Shown one piece after another: positions 1 to 9,400 of a stretch of 64,000 bases of DNA. The DNA is from Actinomycetota bacterium. GTDB lineage: Bacteria; Actinomycetota; UBA4738; HRBIN12. Positions within the stretch are counted from its first letter, which is position 1. The number at the start of each line of letters is the position of its first letter. The position numbers were made by a program, and so were the translations under genes. A model generated the notes under the pieces. That model did no database searches. It had not been told where the DNA came from and saw only the letters and a program-made list of their open reading frames with translations. The stretch covers positions 16,259 through 80,258 of the forward strand of contig VAYU01000025.1 in the NCBI GenBank assembly GCA_005884925.1, written 5' to 3'.

Positions 1-8
1 TCGATCGC

Positions 9-881
9 TCACCGAGGGTCTGTCCAGCGGTCCAGGACGGCCGCGACCGCCGCCCGGCCGGCCTCGGACAACCGTCCGGCCCCCACGGCCAGATCCAGCG
101 CCACCCGACACATCGCGACATAGGCAGACACCGTGTCCGGCGCGTGTCGTTCGAGCGCGTCGAGGTTCCGGGTGATCGTCGTCGTGTCACCCCGGACGGC
201 CGGACCGGTGAGCGCCACCGCGGTTCCCAACCTCGCGATGTTGTCGAGCGTGGCCATCTGGAGCGGATGCATCGCGTCCGCGGGATCGGGCACGCCGGCC
301 ACGGCGAACAACCGCTCGGCGATGGCCGTCGTCGCCACGAGGTAGTTCGATGCGAAGACCGCGGCGGCGTGATACAGCGGGCGAAGATCGTCGCGGAGAC
401 GGAACGGCGCGGCGCCCAGCTCGCTCGCGAGCCACTCACCGAGCGTGAAGCCCTCATCGTCGTCGGCCGTGACGGCGATCCGACAGCCCGGGAGGGTGCG
501 GATGGCCCCGTCGACGTCCGGGAAGGTCTGCAGCGGATGGGTCGCCAGGCGGCGCGCCCCTCGTTCGCGGAGAGCGAGGAGGACGTCGAGGCCGGTCGCC
601 CCCGACAGGTGCGTCACCCAGCTGCCCGAGGGCACCGTCCCCGCCCTGGCAAGCTCCGCCACGACCGTACCCAGGGCGTCGTCGGGAACCCCCAGCAGCA
701 GGAGGTCGCCGAGCGCGGCCGTCTCCGCGGCGGGAAGGACCGGAACCCCCGGCAACCACGCAGCTGCGCGCTCGGTCGTCGCGCCGCGACCAGAGACGGC
801 GGCCACGTGGTGTCCAGCACGAGCGAGCAGGACGGCGACGGCGGTGCCCACACGCCCGGCGCCGATCACGGCGATCCTCAC
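9..881 (-). CDS. Rossmann-fold DUF2520 oxidoreductase-like protein
   Basis: A 290-aa protein starting with a glycine-rich dinucleotide-binding motif (GAGRVG, residues 8-13), followed by a DUF2520 helical C-terminal domain, as in the ketopantoate-reductase-like protein that precedes panC in many actinobacteria (Mycobacterium Rv3603c). The substrate is not established for this family. Start: GTG at 881, chosen because it forms a GTGA overlap with the stop of the upstream gene; the open frame continues far upstream but only as shadow of the neighbour. It is the last gene of the leftward folate operon visible here, and panC would be expected just beyond the window edge. A role in pantothenate or folate metabolism is inferred from context only. 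Confidence 0.85.
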   Translation of the reverse strand: MRIAVIGAGRVGTAVAVLLARAGHHVAAVSGRGATTERAAAWLPGVPVLPAAETAALGDLLLLGVPDDALGTVVAELARAGTVPSGSWVTHLSGATGLDVLLALRERGARRLATHPLQTFPDVDGAIRTLPGCRIAVTADDDEGFTLGEWLASELGAAPFRLRDDLRPLYHAAAVFASNYLVATTAIAERLFAVAGVPDPADAMHPLQMATLDNIARLGTAVALTGPAVRGDTTTITRNLDALERHAPDTVSAYVAMCRVALDLAVGAGRLSEAGRAAVAAVLDRWTDPR

Positions 882-2203
882 GACGCCGATCCCGAGGGAT
901 CGAGCGAGGACGGACTCCACAGCAGGGGCCCGGCCGGGCGAGGCGCGCCTGGCGGCAACGTGAGGGGACGGAGCTCGCGGGCCCGGACGAAGGAGAGCTC
1001 GCCGTCCTGCAACAGGATGAGGTCGCCGCCCGCCGTGACCGTCGCCTCGATCGTGGCCGCGTCGGTCTGGTCGACGAGCTCGGGCACGCGCAGACCGACA
1101 CCCGGGCCCATCGTGATGCGATAGACACCGCGAACGCCGCGATACAGGCCAAGCACGTAGGCATCCCCGGCGTCCCAGGACCACGTGAGGAACTCGTCGA
1201 CCAGCAGCGGCTGGCTCCTCCTGCCGAACGGGACGGGACCGTTCTGTGAGGGGGATCGGTGGTAGAGCTCCAGGCCCGGCGGCGGCCGGCCCGTCTCGCC
1301 CGAGCCTGGTCGTGGGACCGGGGTGACGAGGAAGTCGCCGCGGGTGGACAAACTCACGAGCGCGTGGTCGTCGATGAACCGCTCCGTGTAGCCGCCGCCG
1401 ATGAAGACGATCGACGCCGCCGTCCTTCGCGCGGCAACCACGTAGATGAATGTCCCGTCCCGTGCGATCGTCAGGGGGAGGCCGCACATCGGCCCGTCGT
1501 ACCGGACGTCGGACGTGCCGAACGACACGATATGGCTGGTGATCACGACGTGTCGGAGACAGCCGTGGGTGCGATCTCCGAACCGCAGCGAGGTCACGTC
1601 CTGGCCGCCGGACGACCAGGTCACGAGGTCGCCGGCGGCGACGCGGATCGCGCGGCCGTCCGGTGTGAGGAAGTGCAGGATGCTGGCAACCTGCCGACGT
1701 CCTTCGCTCGAGGTCACTCCGACCCAGCCGGGGGTCACGCTCGATGCGTCGACGAGGGTGGTCGGCTCCTCGACGCTCGGCCCGCGCGCGACCCGACCCG
1801 TCCGGAGATCCCACGTCCACAGCACCCAACCGTGTGGATCCTGCGCCGCGTAGATCAGGGTCCCGTCCAGACCCGACGCCGGACCGTTCGCGGTCGCGGG
1901 TGTGGCGGCCGGCGTGTGCGAGCTGATGAAGACGAACGCGCCGACCGCGACGGCGACGATGAGGCCGGAGGTGATCCACGCGCGGGGTCGGGCTCGTGCA
2001 TCGCGGGAGCTCCGTCCCGCCGACCGCGGTTCCTCCGGAGGCACATCGACGCGATCCCGGCGTTCGGGGGACGAGACCTGCCGGTGAGCTGAACGAGGTG
2101 TCTCCGGCGGCGCCGACGTGAAGAGACCCGTCCCGCACTCCGGGCAGGTGCTCGACGGCGTCTCCCCCGACCAGTCGCAGCGGAGGCAGAGCTTGTCGCT
2201 CAT
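878..2203 (-). CDS. Zinc-ribbon, single-pass membrane protein with propeller-like exterior
   Basis: A 441-aa protein I cannot assign to a named family. It opens with a short cytoplasmic zinc ribbon (Cys6, Cys9, Cys20, Cys23), then a charged low-complexity linker to about residue 70, one membrane helix at about 73-93, and a large C-terminal part rich in beta-strand patterns (for example LIYAAQDPHGW and RVARGP) suggestive of a degenerate beta-propeller outside the membrane. Start ATG at 2203 forms an ATGA overlap with folK, and its stop overlaps the DUF2520 start, so it is translationally coupled inside the folate operon. In Mycobacterium this slot holds small membrane proteins (Rv3605c/Rv3604c); this protein is not obviously related to them. 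Confidence 0.75.
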   Translation of the reverse strand: MSDKLCLRCDWSGETPSSTCPECGTGLFTSAPPETPRSAHRQVSSPERRDRVDVPPEEPRSAGRSSRDARARPRAWITSGLIVAVAVGAFVFISSHTPAATPATANGPASGLDGTLIYAAQDPHGWVLWTWDLRTGRVARGPSVEEPTTLVDASSVTPGWVGVTSSEGRRQVASILHFLTPDGRAIRVAAGDLVTWSSGGQDVTSLRFGDRTHGCLRHVVITSHIVSFGTSDVRYDGPMCGLPLTIARDGTFIYVVAARRTAASIVFIGGGYTERFIDDHALVSLSTRGDFLVTPVPRPGSGETGRPPPGLELYHRSPSQNGPVPFGRRSQPLLVDEFLTWSWDAGDAYVLGLYRGVRGVYRITMGPGVGLRVPELVDQTDAATIEATVTAGGDLILLQDGELSFVRARELRPLTLPPGAPRPAGPLLWSPSSLDPSGSAS

Positions 2204-2691
2204 GGGAGGACCAGCGGGGGGGCGTAGGGCCGCGCTGTGTCGCCGTCGACGGCCAGGTCGAGGACCCGTGTTCCATCCGCGAGGACGGGATCCGGGTCGA
2301 TCTCCAGCAGGGGCAGGACGACGAACGAGCGCTCGGTCATGCGCGGATGCGGGATCGTGAGGGTCGGCTCGTTCACGATCAGGTCGTCGTAGATCAGGAC
2401 GTCGATGTCGATCGTCCGCGGGCCCCAACGGACCCCGCGCGTGCGCCCGAGCTCGGCTTCCACACGGTTGCACGCCGCCAGCACCTCGTGCGGCCCGGCC
2501 TCGGTCTCCGTGCGGACCACGGCGTTCAGGTAGGGAGGCTGGTCGGGCGGGCCGCCCATGGGCTCGGTCTCCCAGATCCGCGAGGAGGCTACCGCGCGCA
2601 CGCCTTCGGCCGCGAGCAGGTCGACCGCCGCTTGGAGGGAACGCAGACGGTCGCCGAGGTTCGCGCCCAGCCCCAGGGTCGCCACGTGCAT
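2200..2691 (-). CDS. folK: 2-amino-4-hydroxy-6-hydroxymethyldihydropteridine pyrophosphokinase
   Basis: HPPK transfers pyrophosphate from ATP to 6-hydroxymethyl-dihydropterin, the step before dihydropteroate synthase in folate synthesis. The 163-aa protein has the N-terminal GLGANLGDR motif, the RIWETEP segment, and the family signature around RWGPRTIDIDVL with its paired Asp residues that hold Mg-ATP, then the IPHPRM motif. The ATG at 2691 is chosen because the N-terminal motif begins immediately after it; longer in-frame extensions upstream have no family similarity. It lies 5 nt after folB and overlaps the next gene (ATGA). The length is normal for the family and all key residues appear present. 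Confidence 0.96.
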   Translation of the reverse strand: MHVATLGLGANLGDRLRSLQAAVDLLAAEGVRAVASSRIWETEPMGGPPDQPPYLNAVVRTETEAGPHEVLAACNRVEAELGRTRGVRWGPRTIDIDVLIYDDLIVNEPTLTIPHPRMTERSFVVLPLLEIDPDPVLADGTRVLDLAVDGDTARPYAPPLVLP

Positions 2692-2696
2692 CGCGC

Positions 2697-3047
2697 TCAG
2701 CGTTCCGGGAGCGTCACCGCCGCGGCGACGCCCTGGATCCCGAGGCGCATCGCTGCATCCGGCTTGTGGACGATCACCGTGGCGCTGACGATGCGATCGA
2801 ACGTCAGGCACTCGCGCGCGACGGCCTGGGCCATCGACTCGATCAGATCGAACGACCCCTCCCCGACGATGCCCCGGACACGCTCGGTGACGTCGCGGTA
2901 GTCGGCCGTCGCGTCGATGCGGTCATCGCCGACGTCGATCTCGAGGTCGAGGTCCACGACGAACGGCTGCGCCGCGTCCTTCTCCCCCGGGCGCGCACCG
3001 TGACGACCTTCCACCTCGATGCCGGACAGGAACACCCGCGAGCTCAT
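2697..3047 (-). CDS. folB: Dihydroneopterin aldolase
   Basis: Converts 7,8-dihydroneopterin to 6-hydroxymethyl-dihydropterin and glycolaldehyde. The 116-aa sequence shows the family's tunnel-fold pattern: LSGIEVEGRHG at the N-terminus with the conserved Glu and His-Gly, a central DYRDV motif, the EGSFDLIESMAQ segment containing the conserved substrate Glu, and a late VHKPDA motif with the catalytic Lys. Start ATG at 3047 overlaps the upstream hydrolase gene by 4 nt (ATGA). Together with folP and folK it supplies the contiguous middle of the folate pathway; folE lies 6.9 kb away on the same strand. Confidence 0.95.
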   Translation of the reverse strand: MSSRVFLSGIEVEGRHGARPGEKDAAQPFVVDLDLEIDVGDDRIDATADYRDVTERVRGIVGEGSFDLIESMAQAVARECLTFDRIVSATVIVHKPDAAMRLGIQGVAAAVTLPER

Positions 3048-3895
3048 GCGTTCGGTCCCACCTCCTGCCCGGAGGGGTCGGGCACGGTCGACCCGTTGGC
3101 ATCGTCCCCCTCGCCCGGCACCAGGTCCACCCATCCCGGCCGACGCTCCAGCTGGAGCGTCGTGATCCCGCCGTGGTCGTGCGGCGCGCGGAGGTAGCGG
3201 GCGCGCAGGTACTCGAGGATCATCACGCCGATCGTGTCGAAGGCATCGTCGAGGAGCAGATGACCCGACTCGGGGACGAACCCGAGCGTCGAGGCGGGGA
3301 TCGCCGCGCTCAGCCGTTCGGCGATCCCCGGATCGACGATGCGGTCTTCGTCGCCGTGGAGCATGAACACGGGTTGCTCCCACGAGGCCATCGCGTCCTC
3401 GAGGCCGGTGACGTCGTCACCGGCCTCGAGGACGGCGCGACCCCGCGCGTACGCGCCGGGATCGCGCTGCCACCGCACGAGGTACCCCTCCTCGTCCGCG
3501 AGCGCGAGCGGCTCGACGTGCGCGAACACGAGCGCTTCCTCCGCCGTCTCGGGGAGGACCGGGACCCCTGTGGGGCCGACCGAACCGAGCAGCACGACCG
3601 CGTCCACGTCGGTTCCGCCACCGTCGAACGCCAGGATCTGCGCGACGCGTCCGCCGGTCCCGTGCCCGACCAGCGCGGCTCGCTCGATCCCGAGCTCGCG
3701 CAGGCGGCCGCGGACCGCGGCCGCCTGCGCTCGCGACCCATCGCCCTGCAGGCCGGCGAGGTCCGCGACTAGGACGCGGAACCGGGTCGCCAGCAGTGGA
3801 ACGAGCTGCCGGAACGCGTACCCGCCGAACGGGAACCCCGGCAGGAGCACGACGGGCTCCCCATCGCCGGTCGTCTCGAACGGCAGCTCGTTCAC
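3044..3895 (-). CDS. Alpha/beta-hydrolase fold protein, probable non-canonical active site
   Basis: A 283-aa alpha/beta-hydrolase with an early oxyanion-type LLPGFPFGG loop (about residues 17-25), the FRVLVADLAG strand, the nucleophile elbow at about residues 77-83, an acid residue in GDEDRIVDP (about 180-188) and a late catalytic-type His in ESGHLLL (about 208-214). The elbow reads GHGTGG, where active members have GHSxGG, so the nucleophilic serine is replaced by glycine and classical ester hydrolysis is unlikely. It sits between folP and folB with 4-nt overlaps at both ends (GTGA at its start at 3895, ATGA at its end), so its expression is tied to folate enzymes. I do not know a folate step for it; a binding or lyase role, or use of the neighbouring Thr, are possibilities. 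Confidence 0.85.
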   Translation of the reverse strand: MNELPFETTGDGEPVVLLPGFPFGGYAFRQLVPLLATRFRVLVADLAGLQGDGSRAQAAAVRGRLRELGIERAALVGHGTGGRVAQILAFDGGGTDVDAVVLLGSVGPTGVPVLPETAEEALVFAHVEPLALADEEGYLVRWQRDPGAYARGRAVLEAGDDVTGLEDAMASWEQPVFMLHGDEDRIVDPGIAERLSAAIPASTLGFVPESGHLLLDDAFDTIGVMILEYLRARYLRAPHDHGGITTLQLERRPGWVDLVPGEGDDANGSTVPDPSGQEVGPNA

Positions 3896-4749
3896 GCCGG
3901 CTCCCGGACGACCGCGTCGGCGACCTTGAGCGCCCGGACGGTCGCCTGGACGTCGTGCACGCGCACCAGGTCCGCGCCGTGTGCCGCCGCGAGCACCGCC
4001 ACGGCGAGCGAGCCTTCGAGACGAGCCGCCGGATCCTCGACACCGGTCAGCGTTCCGATGAAGCGCTTGCGGGATGCCCCGACCATGACCGCGGCGCCCA
4101 GCATCCGCAGCGTCGGAACCGCGCGCAGGAGCGCGAGGTTGTGGTCCACGTTCTTGCCGAACCCGATCCCGGGGTCGATGCAGACGCGCTCCTCGGGGAT
4201 GCCGGCGAACACGGCTGCCTCGATCCGCTCGCGCAGGAACTCGTTCACCTCGGCCACGACGTCGTCGTAGCGCGGGTCTTCCTGCATCGTCTTCGGCTCA
4301 CCGAGCATGTGCATCAGCACGATCCCGGCGCGGGCACCGGAGACGATCTCCAGGAGCCTCCCGTCGCGACCGCCTGCGATGTCGTTGACGACGCAAGCGC
4401 CGGCGTCCAGCGCAACCCTCGCCACCTCCGGCTTGTGCGTGTCGACGCTGATAGGCGTCCCGGGCCGGGCCTTCGCGAGTCCCTCGATCACGGGAACCAC
4501 ACGCCGGAGCTCCTCGTCGGCCTCCACGGGATCGGAGCCGGGGCGGGTCGACTCACCGCCCACGTCCACGAGGTCCGCGCCATCGTCGACCAGCCGCGCG
4601 GCGTGGGCCACCGCATCCTCGGCGCTCGCGAACAGCGCGCCGTCGCTGAAGGAGTCCGGCGTGACGTTGACGATGCCCATCACCAACGTGCGCTCGCCGA
4701 GCGTGAACACCACGTCGCGGCATATCCAGATCCGAGCCCCATCCGGCAT
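3892..4749 (-). CDS. folP: Dihydropteroate synthase
   Basis: Condenses hydroxymethyl-dihydropterin pyrophosphate with p-aminobenzoate to give dihydropteroate; it is the sulfonamide target. The 285-aa TIM barrel has the two signature regions: GIVNVTPDSFSDG (about residues 25-37) and DLVDVGGESTRPG (about 60-72), followed by SVDTHKPEV, VNDIAGG, a DPGIGFGK phosphate-pocket motif and a GASRKRF segment that binds pterin and pABA. All hallmark residues are seen. It is the first gene of the leftward folate operon. The ATG at 4749 has no Shine-Dalgarno sequence but a TACGAT box ends 6 nt before it, so a leaderless mRNA is likely. Confidence 0.97.
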   Translation of the reverse strand: MPDGARIWICRDVVFTLGERTLVMGIVNVTPDSFSDGALFASAEDAVAHAARLVDDGADLVDVGGESTRPGSDPVEADEELRRVVPVIEGLAKARPGTPISVDTHKPEVARVALDAGACVVNDIAGGRDGRLLEIVSGARAGIVLMHMLGEPKTMQEDPRYDDVVAEVNEFLRERIEAAVFAGIPEERVCIDPGIGFGKNVDHNLALLRAVPTLRMLGAAVMVGASRKRFIGTLTGVEDPAARLEGSLAVAVLAAAHGADLVRVHDVQATVRALKVADAVVREPA

Positions 4750-4755
4750 AGGGCC

Positions 4756-4761
4756 ATCGTA
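4756..4761 (-). promoter_or_regulatory. Leaderless-type -10 box of the folate operon
   Basis: TACGAT on the minus strand, 6 nt before the folP ATG. This spacing puts the transcription start at or beside the start codon. No convincing -35 element is seen. The same arrangement recurs before many genes in this window. Confidence 0.55.
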
Positions 4762-4788
4762 GATGTGCGGCGCGGAACCGGCCCTCCT

Positions 4789-5901
4789 TCAGGCGGGCTG
4801 CACCGACCAGGCGATCGGACCGGAGACCGACCAGCCGTCGGGAGGCGTGAGCGGTCCGGTGCTCGTGCCGTCCGGATTCATGAAGACGGCGGTACCCCGG
4901 TCGTCCTCGATCAGGAGGCGGGACCCGTCGGGCGACCAGGTGACGGTGTACCAGTTGCCGCTCGTGGCATCGGTCACGCGTCGCACGTTCGAGCCATCCG
5001 CGTCCATCAGCCAGATCGCGCCGCTGTTCCCATCGGATTCCTGCTCCGAGAACGCGATCGCCGAACCGTCCGGCGATAACGCCACCCACCCCACGTGCCG
5101 CGGCAGGTCCGCGAGCACGCGCGAGCCGCTGCCGTCGGCGTTCGCGACCCAGACGTCCCCACTGGCGTAGTAGATACGCGAGCTGTCCGGCGACCACGAA
5201 GGGGAATCCTGGTTCGGGCCGCCGGTCCGCTGCCAGAGCACGCGCTCGTTCGTGCCGTCGACATCCACCACGTGGATGCCTCCGTCCTGTTCGGAATAGA
5301 ACGCGATCGTCCGACCGTCCGGCGACCAGGCGATCTCGCCCATCTGCGCATCACGCTTGACGACGCGGAAGTTCGAGCCGTCGAGGTCGATCATGCAGAG
5401 CGAGTTGATCCCCTCCGTGTATCTCCGGACGAACGCGATCGTTCGGCCATCCGGGGAGAACGAGGGGCTGTCGTCGCTGGCGAAGCTGAATCGGGCGATC
5501 TGGGGATCCGCTTGGTGATCCGCAGGCAGACCGGTCAACTGCCGGAACCCGGTTCCGTCCGATCTCATCACCGCGATCACCAACCCGGTCGTCGACCCAC
5601 GCAACTGGGCGGCGAAGGCGAGGAGCCCATCGGAGGTGGCGGGCGCGACGGAAGCCGTTGCGGTCGCGGTCGGCGTCGCACCCGTCGCGGCCGGAGCTCG
5701 ATCGTCCGTGCCGCGCGCCCTGAGCAGCAAGCCGAACCCCGCGGCCGCGACGACCGTTGCGAGGAGGATCACGCCGACCCGGCGCGCTGCGGACGCGGGC
5801 AGCTCCTGCGGCTCCTTCGGTCCGAGAGTGCGCGCTCGCGCGTACACGTCCGGAACGTCGAGGTCGTCGAGCGAACGGAAGCGGTCATGGATGTCAGTCA
5901 C
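4789..5901 (-). CDS. Membrane-anchored TolB/PD40 beta-propeller protein, putative sigma-factor partner
   Basis: A 370-aa protein with a short N-terminal cytoplasmic segment (about 1-40), one membrane helix (about 42-60), a Thr/Ala-rich linker, and at least five PD40 propeller repeats marked by SPDGRTIAF-, SPDSSRIYY-, SPDGSAIAF- and SPDGSRLLI-type motifs. GTG start at 5901 overlaps the end of the ECF sigma gene by 8 nt, so the two are translationally coupled. The N-terminal segment before the helix is in the place where a membrane anti-sigma factor holds its sigma-binding region, but I see no zinc-binding or RskA signature there. My inference is an anti-sigma-like or sensory partner whose external propeller detects an envelope signal; this is not proven by sequence. 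Confidence 0.8.
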   Translation of the reverse strand: MTDIHDRFRSLDDLDVPDVYARARTLGPKEPQELPASAARRVGVILLATVVAAAGFGLLLRARGTDDRAPAATGATPTATATASVAPATSDGLLAFAAQLRGSTTGLVIAVMRSDGTGFRQLTGLPADHQADPQIARFSFASDDSPSFSPDGRTIAFVRRYTEGINSLCMIDLDGSNFRVVKRDAQMGEIAWSPDGRTIAFYSEQDGGIHVVDVDGTNERVLWQRTGGPNQDSPSWSPDSSRIYYASGDVWVANADGSGSRVLADLPRHVGWVALSPDGSAIAFSEQESDGNSGAIWLMDADGSNVRRVTDATSGNWYTVTWSPDGSRLLIEDDRGTAVFMNPDGTSTGPLTPPDGWSVSGPIAWSVQPA

Positions 5902-6358
5902 CGGTCTCCTCCAAGAGAGGGCGCAGGCGCTTCCGCGCTTGCGCGAGATGCACCCGGACGGTCGCCTGGCTGCAGCCCAAGATGCGGGCCACGTCGCGGG
6001 TCGAGAGGTCGGCGTACTCGTGCAGGACGGCGGCGGCGCGCTGGTTCGGGCTCAGGCTCGCGAGCGCGTGGACCAGATCCGCGACCGGTTCCGGCATCTG
6101 GTAGCTGAGCGTCGGCATCTCGCCGGAGCGACGGCTCCGCGCCTTCAGCTCCCCCGCCGCGATCCGGAACGACGCCCGCCAGATCCACCGGTCGTGATCG
6201 CGAACGGCGTCTCCACGCCCGAGCGCCTGTGCGAACGCCTCCGCCATCGCGTCGGTCGCGACGTCCGGGTCGGCCGTGAAGGCGACCAGCGATCGCCAGA
6301 GCTTGGCGCCCTGCTCCCTCCACACCCGCTCGACCGCGTCGTGCGGCTCGATGCTCAC
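5894..6358 (-). CDS. ECF-type RNA polymerase sigma factor
   Basis: A short (154 aa) sigma-70 family protein with region 2 (the AMAEAFAQAL and DHDRWIWRASFRIA stretch, about residues 35-80) and region 4 with a helix-turn-helix (SPNQRAAAVLHEY, then LSTRDVARILGCSQATV, about 103-140, and the LAQARKRLRP tail). There is no extra C-terminal domain. Start GTG at 6358 is preferred because region 2 begins a few residues later and a CAGGAT box lies 6 nt upstream; an in-frame GTG seven codons further upstream is an alternative. It is divergent from the large adenylate cyclase across 85 bp and coupled to a membrane propeller gene, which may control it. Confidence 0.85.
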   Translation of the reverse strand: MSIEPHDAVERVWREQGAKLWRSLVAFTADPDVATDAMAEAFAQALGRGDAVRDHDRWIWRASFRIAAGELKARSRRSGEMPTLSYQMPEPVADLVHALASLSPNQRAAAVLHEYADLSTRDVARILGCSQATVRVHLAQARKRLRPLLEETGD

Positions 6359-6416
6359 CGCTGCATCCTGCACCACACCGGTACAGGAACGCCGGGCGAG
6401 GGAACCGTGTAGGCGG

Positions 6417-6422
6417 TACGCT
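6417..6422 (+). promoter_or_regulatory. Putative -10 box for the cyclase/ATPase gene
   Basis: TACGCT on the plus strand, 21 nt before the ATG at 6444. A GGGAGG Shine-Dalgarno sequence (6434-6439) lies between, so this gene, unlike many neighbours, has a leadered mRNA. No clear -35 hexamer. Confidence 0.4.
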
Positions 6423-6443
6423 CGGCCGTCCACGGGAGGCCGG

Positions 6444-9400
6444 ATGACCTGCACGAACTGCGGCACCGAGAACAGGCCCGGGCGCAAGTTCTGCGCGAGC
6501 TGCGGCGTGGCCCTCTCGACGACCTGCCCGTCGTGCGGCGCCGCGAACGAACCGACCGACCGTTTCTGCGGCGAATGCGGAACGTCCCTCGCTCCGGGCG
6601 TCGCACCGGACGAACGCGCTGCCCCGGTGGCCGAGCGACGGCTCGTGTCCGTCCTGTTCATGGACCTCGTCGGCTTCACCGCCGCGTCGGAATCACGCGA
6701 CGCGGAAGATGTCCGGGACCTGCTCTCGCGCTACTTCGACATCGCTCGAACCGTCGTCGGGCGCTACGGCGGAACGATCGAGAAGTTCATCGGTGACGCC
6801 GTGATGGCGGTCTGGGGGACGCCGATCACCCGCGAGGACGATGCCGAGCGCGCGGTCCGAACGGCGCTCGAACTGGTCGCGGCCATGCCCGCCCTCGGCG
6901 CAGAAGCCGACGTCGACGGCCTCGCCGCGCGCGCCGGCGTGGCGACGGGCGAAACCGCGGTCACGCTCGACGCCGAGGGACAGGGCATGGTCGCCGGCGA
7001 CATCGTGAACACCGCCTCTCGCGTCCAGTCGGCCGCCCCGCGCGGGGGTGTCTTCGTGACCGATGCAACGCGCCGCGCCACCGATGCCGCGGTCGCGTAC
7101 GAAGAGGTTGGACCGCACGAGCTGAAGGGCAAGGCCGAGCCGCTCATGCTGCATCATGCCCTGCGCGTCGTTGCGCTCCGAGGAGGGGAGCTCCGGTCGA
7201 CGGGATTGGAATCGCCCTTCGTCGGGCGCGATCGGGAGCTCCGCTTGGTGAAGGAGCTGTTCCACGCCAGTGCGGATCAACGGCGAACGCATCTGATGGC
7301 CGTGACCGGCGTGGCTGGGATCGGCAAGTCTCGGCTCGGATGGGAGTTCTTCAAATACGTCGACGGTCTGGCGGACGATGTGTACTGGCATCGGGGACGC
7401 TGCATCGCGTACGGCGAGGGCGTCACCTACTGGGCACTCGCCGAGATGGTGCGAGGTCGCGCCGGGATCGCCGAGGACGAGGTCCCGGCATCGGCTGCCG
7501 AGAAGCTCTCCGACCTGGTCGCGCGGTTCGTCGGCGACATGGAGGAACGTCGCTGGATCGAGGGACGATTGGGCCAGCTGCTCGGTTTGGAGGACCGGGC
7601 CACCGCATCGCGCGACGACCTGTTCGCGGCGTGGCGCCGATTCGTCGAACGGATCGCGCAACGTGGTCCCGTCGTGCTGGTCTTCGAAGATCTGCAGTGG
7701 GCAGATCCCGAGCTCCTCGATTTCATCGACCATCTGCTCGACTGGAGCCGCGATCAGCCCATCTTCGTGCTGGGTCTCGCACGTCCCGAGATCGTCGACC
7801 GCCGGGCCGGCTGGGGAACGGGGAGACGCGGCGTCACGTCGCTCTTCCTCGAACCGCTCGATGACACGACGATGGAAGCGCTCCTGCACGGGATGGTGCC
7901 GGGCCTCCCCGAGCTCGTTGGCCGCAAGATCCGGGAACGCTCCGAAGGGATCCCGCTCTACGCCGTCGAGACCGTGCGGATGCTCCTGGATCGAGGGCTG
8001 CTTCGCCGTGACGGGAACCGCTTCGAGCCCACCGGTCCGATCGAGGACCTGGACGTCCCGGAAACCCTCCACACGCTGATCCAGGCGCGACTGGACGGCC
8101 TCGCGCCGGAAGATCGGGCGTTGCTGCAAGACGCTTCCGTCCTCGGCAAGACCTTCCCGCCGGACACGCTCGCCGCACTCACGGGCCGCGACGAGCACGC
8201 GGTCCGCAAGACCCTCGAGGGGCTCGTCCGTCGTGAGTTCCTCGCGGTCCAGACCGACGAGCGTTCGCCCGAGCGGGGACAGTTCGGATTCCTGCAGTCC
8301 CTGATGCAGCGCGTCGCGTACGAGACGTTGTCGCGGCGTGACCGCAAGGCGAAGCACCTCGCGATCGCGCGATGGCTCGAGGACTCGTGGGCCGGCGATG
8401 ACGACGAGATCGTCGAGGTGATCGCGTCGCACTACCTCGAGGCGTATCGAGCGGATCCCGAAGCGGAGGACGCACACGCCCTTCGAGCGAATGCGCGCGT
8501 GGCGCTCGCGCGAGCGGGGGACCGTGCGCGCGCGCTTGCGGCCGCCCGTCAGGCTCGCGGCTATTACCAACGTGCAGCAGAGCTCGCGGACGAGCCGTCC
8601 GAGGAGGCCGGGTTGCTCGAGCAGATCGGGATGACGCACCGTGAGGACGGCGATCCTGCCGACGCCCTCACCGCGTTCGAGCGCTCGCACGCGTTGTTCT
8701 CCGAAGAGGGACTGCATCACGACGCCGCGCGGCTTTCGGCACGCATGGGCGAGGCGCTCTGGCTCTTGGGGAGGCCGGACGAGGGAGCCGCGCGCATGGA
8801 GCAAGCCCTCGGTTCGCTCGGCGAGGACGAGCAGGATCGCGATCTCGCGACGCTCGCGGCGCAGATGGGCCGGATCCTCTTCTTCCTCGGCCGGCTCGAT
8901 GACTCCTGGGACCGATCGGAGGCCGCGCTCCGCACGGCGGAGGCGATGTGGCTCCCGGACGTTCTCTCCGAAGCGCTCAACACGAAGGCGCTCGTGCTCA
9001 GCACGCGGGATCGGCCCGAGGAGTCCTTGGCGCTGCTCACGCGCAGCCTCGAACTTGCGCGCGAGGGCGACGTCCCGAACTCCGCCCTCCGGGCGTATAC
9101 GAACCTCTCGAACCACATGATGGAGCTCGAACGGTGGGACGACGCGGCCTCCTATCAGGAGGAAGGCGGGAAGCTTGCCGAACGGGTGGGCTTCCGATCC
9201 TCGTGGTGGTTCCTGCAGCAACACGTCGGTTTCCGGCTGCTGGCCCTCGGGCGATGGGATGAGATGCTCGCGATGATCGAAGCGTTGCCAGCTCCCGAGG
9301 ACGACCCCGCGGTTCTGGCCGGCCGCGACGGACTGGCATGGGCAGCCATGCAGATCTCGACGCGCAGAGGCCGGCTCGAGGACGCGGACCGATACGCCGC

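Noticed and set aside
9-881. Treating the 755-aa open frame as one protein
   Set aside because: Only the part after GTG 881 matches DUF2520; the rest is antisense-frame shadow of the overlapping membrane-protein gene.
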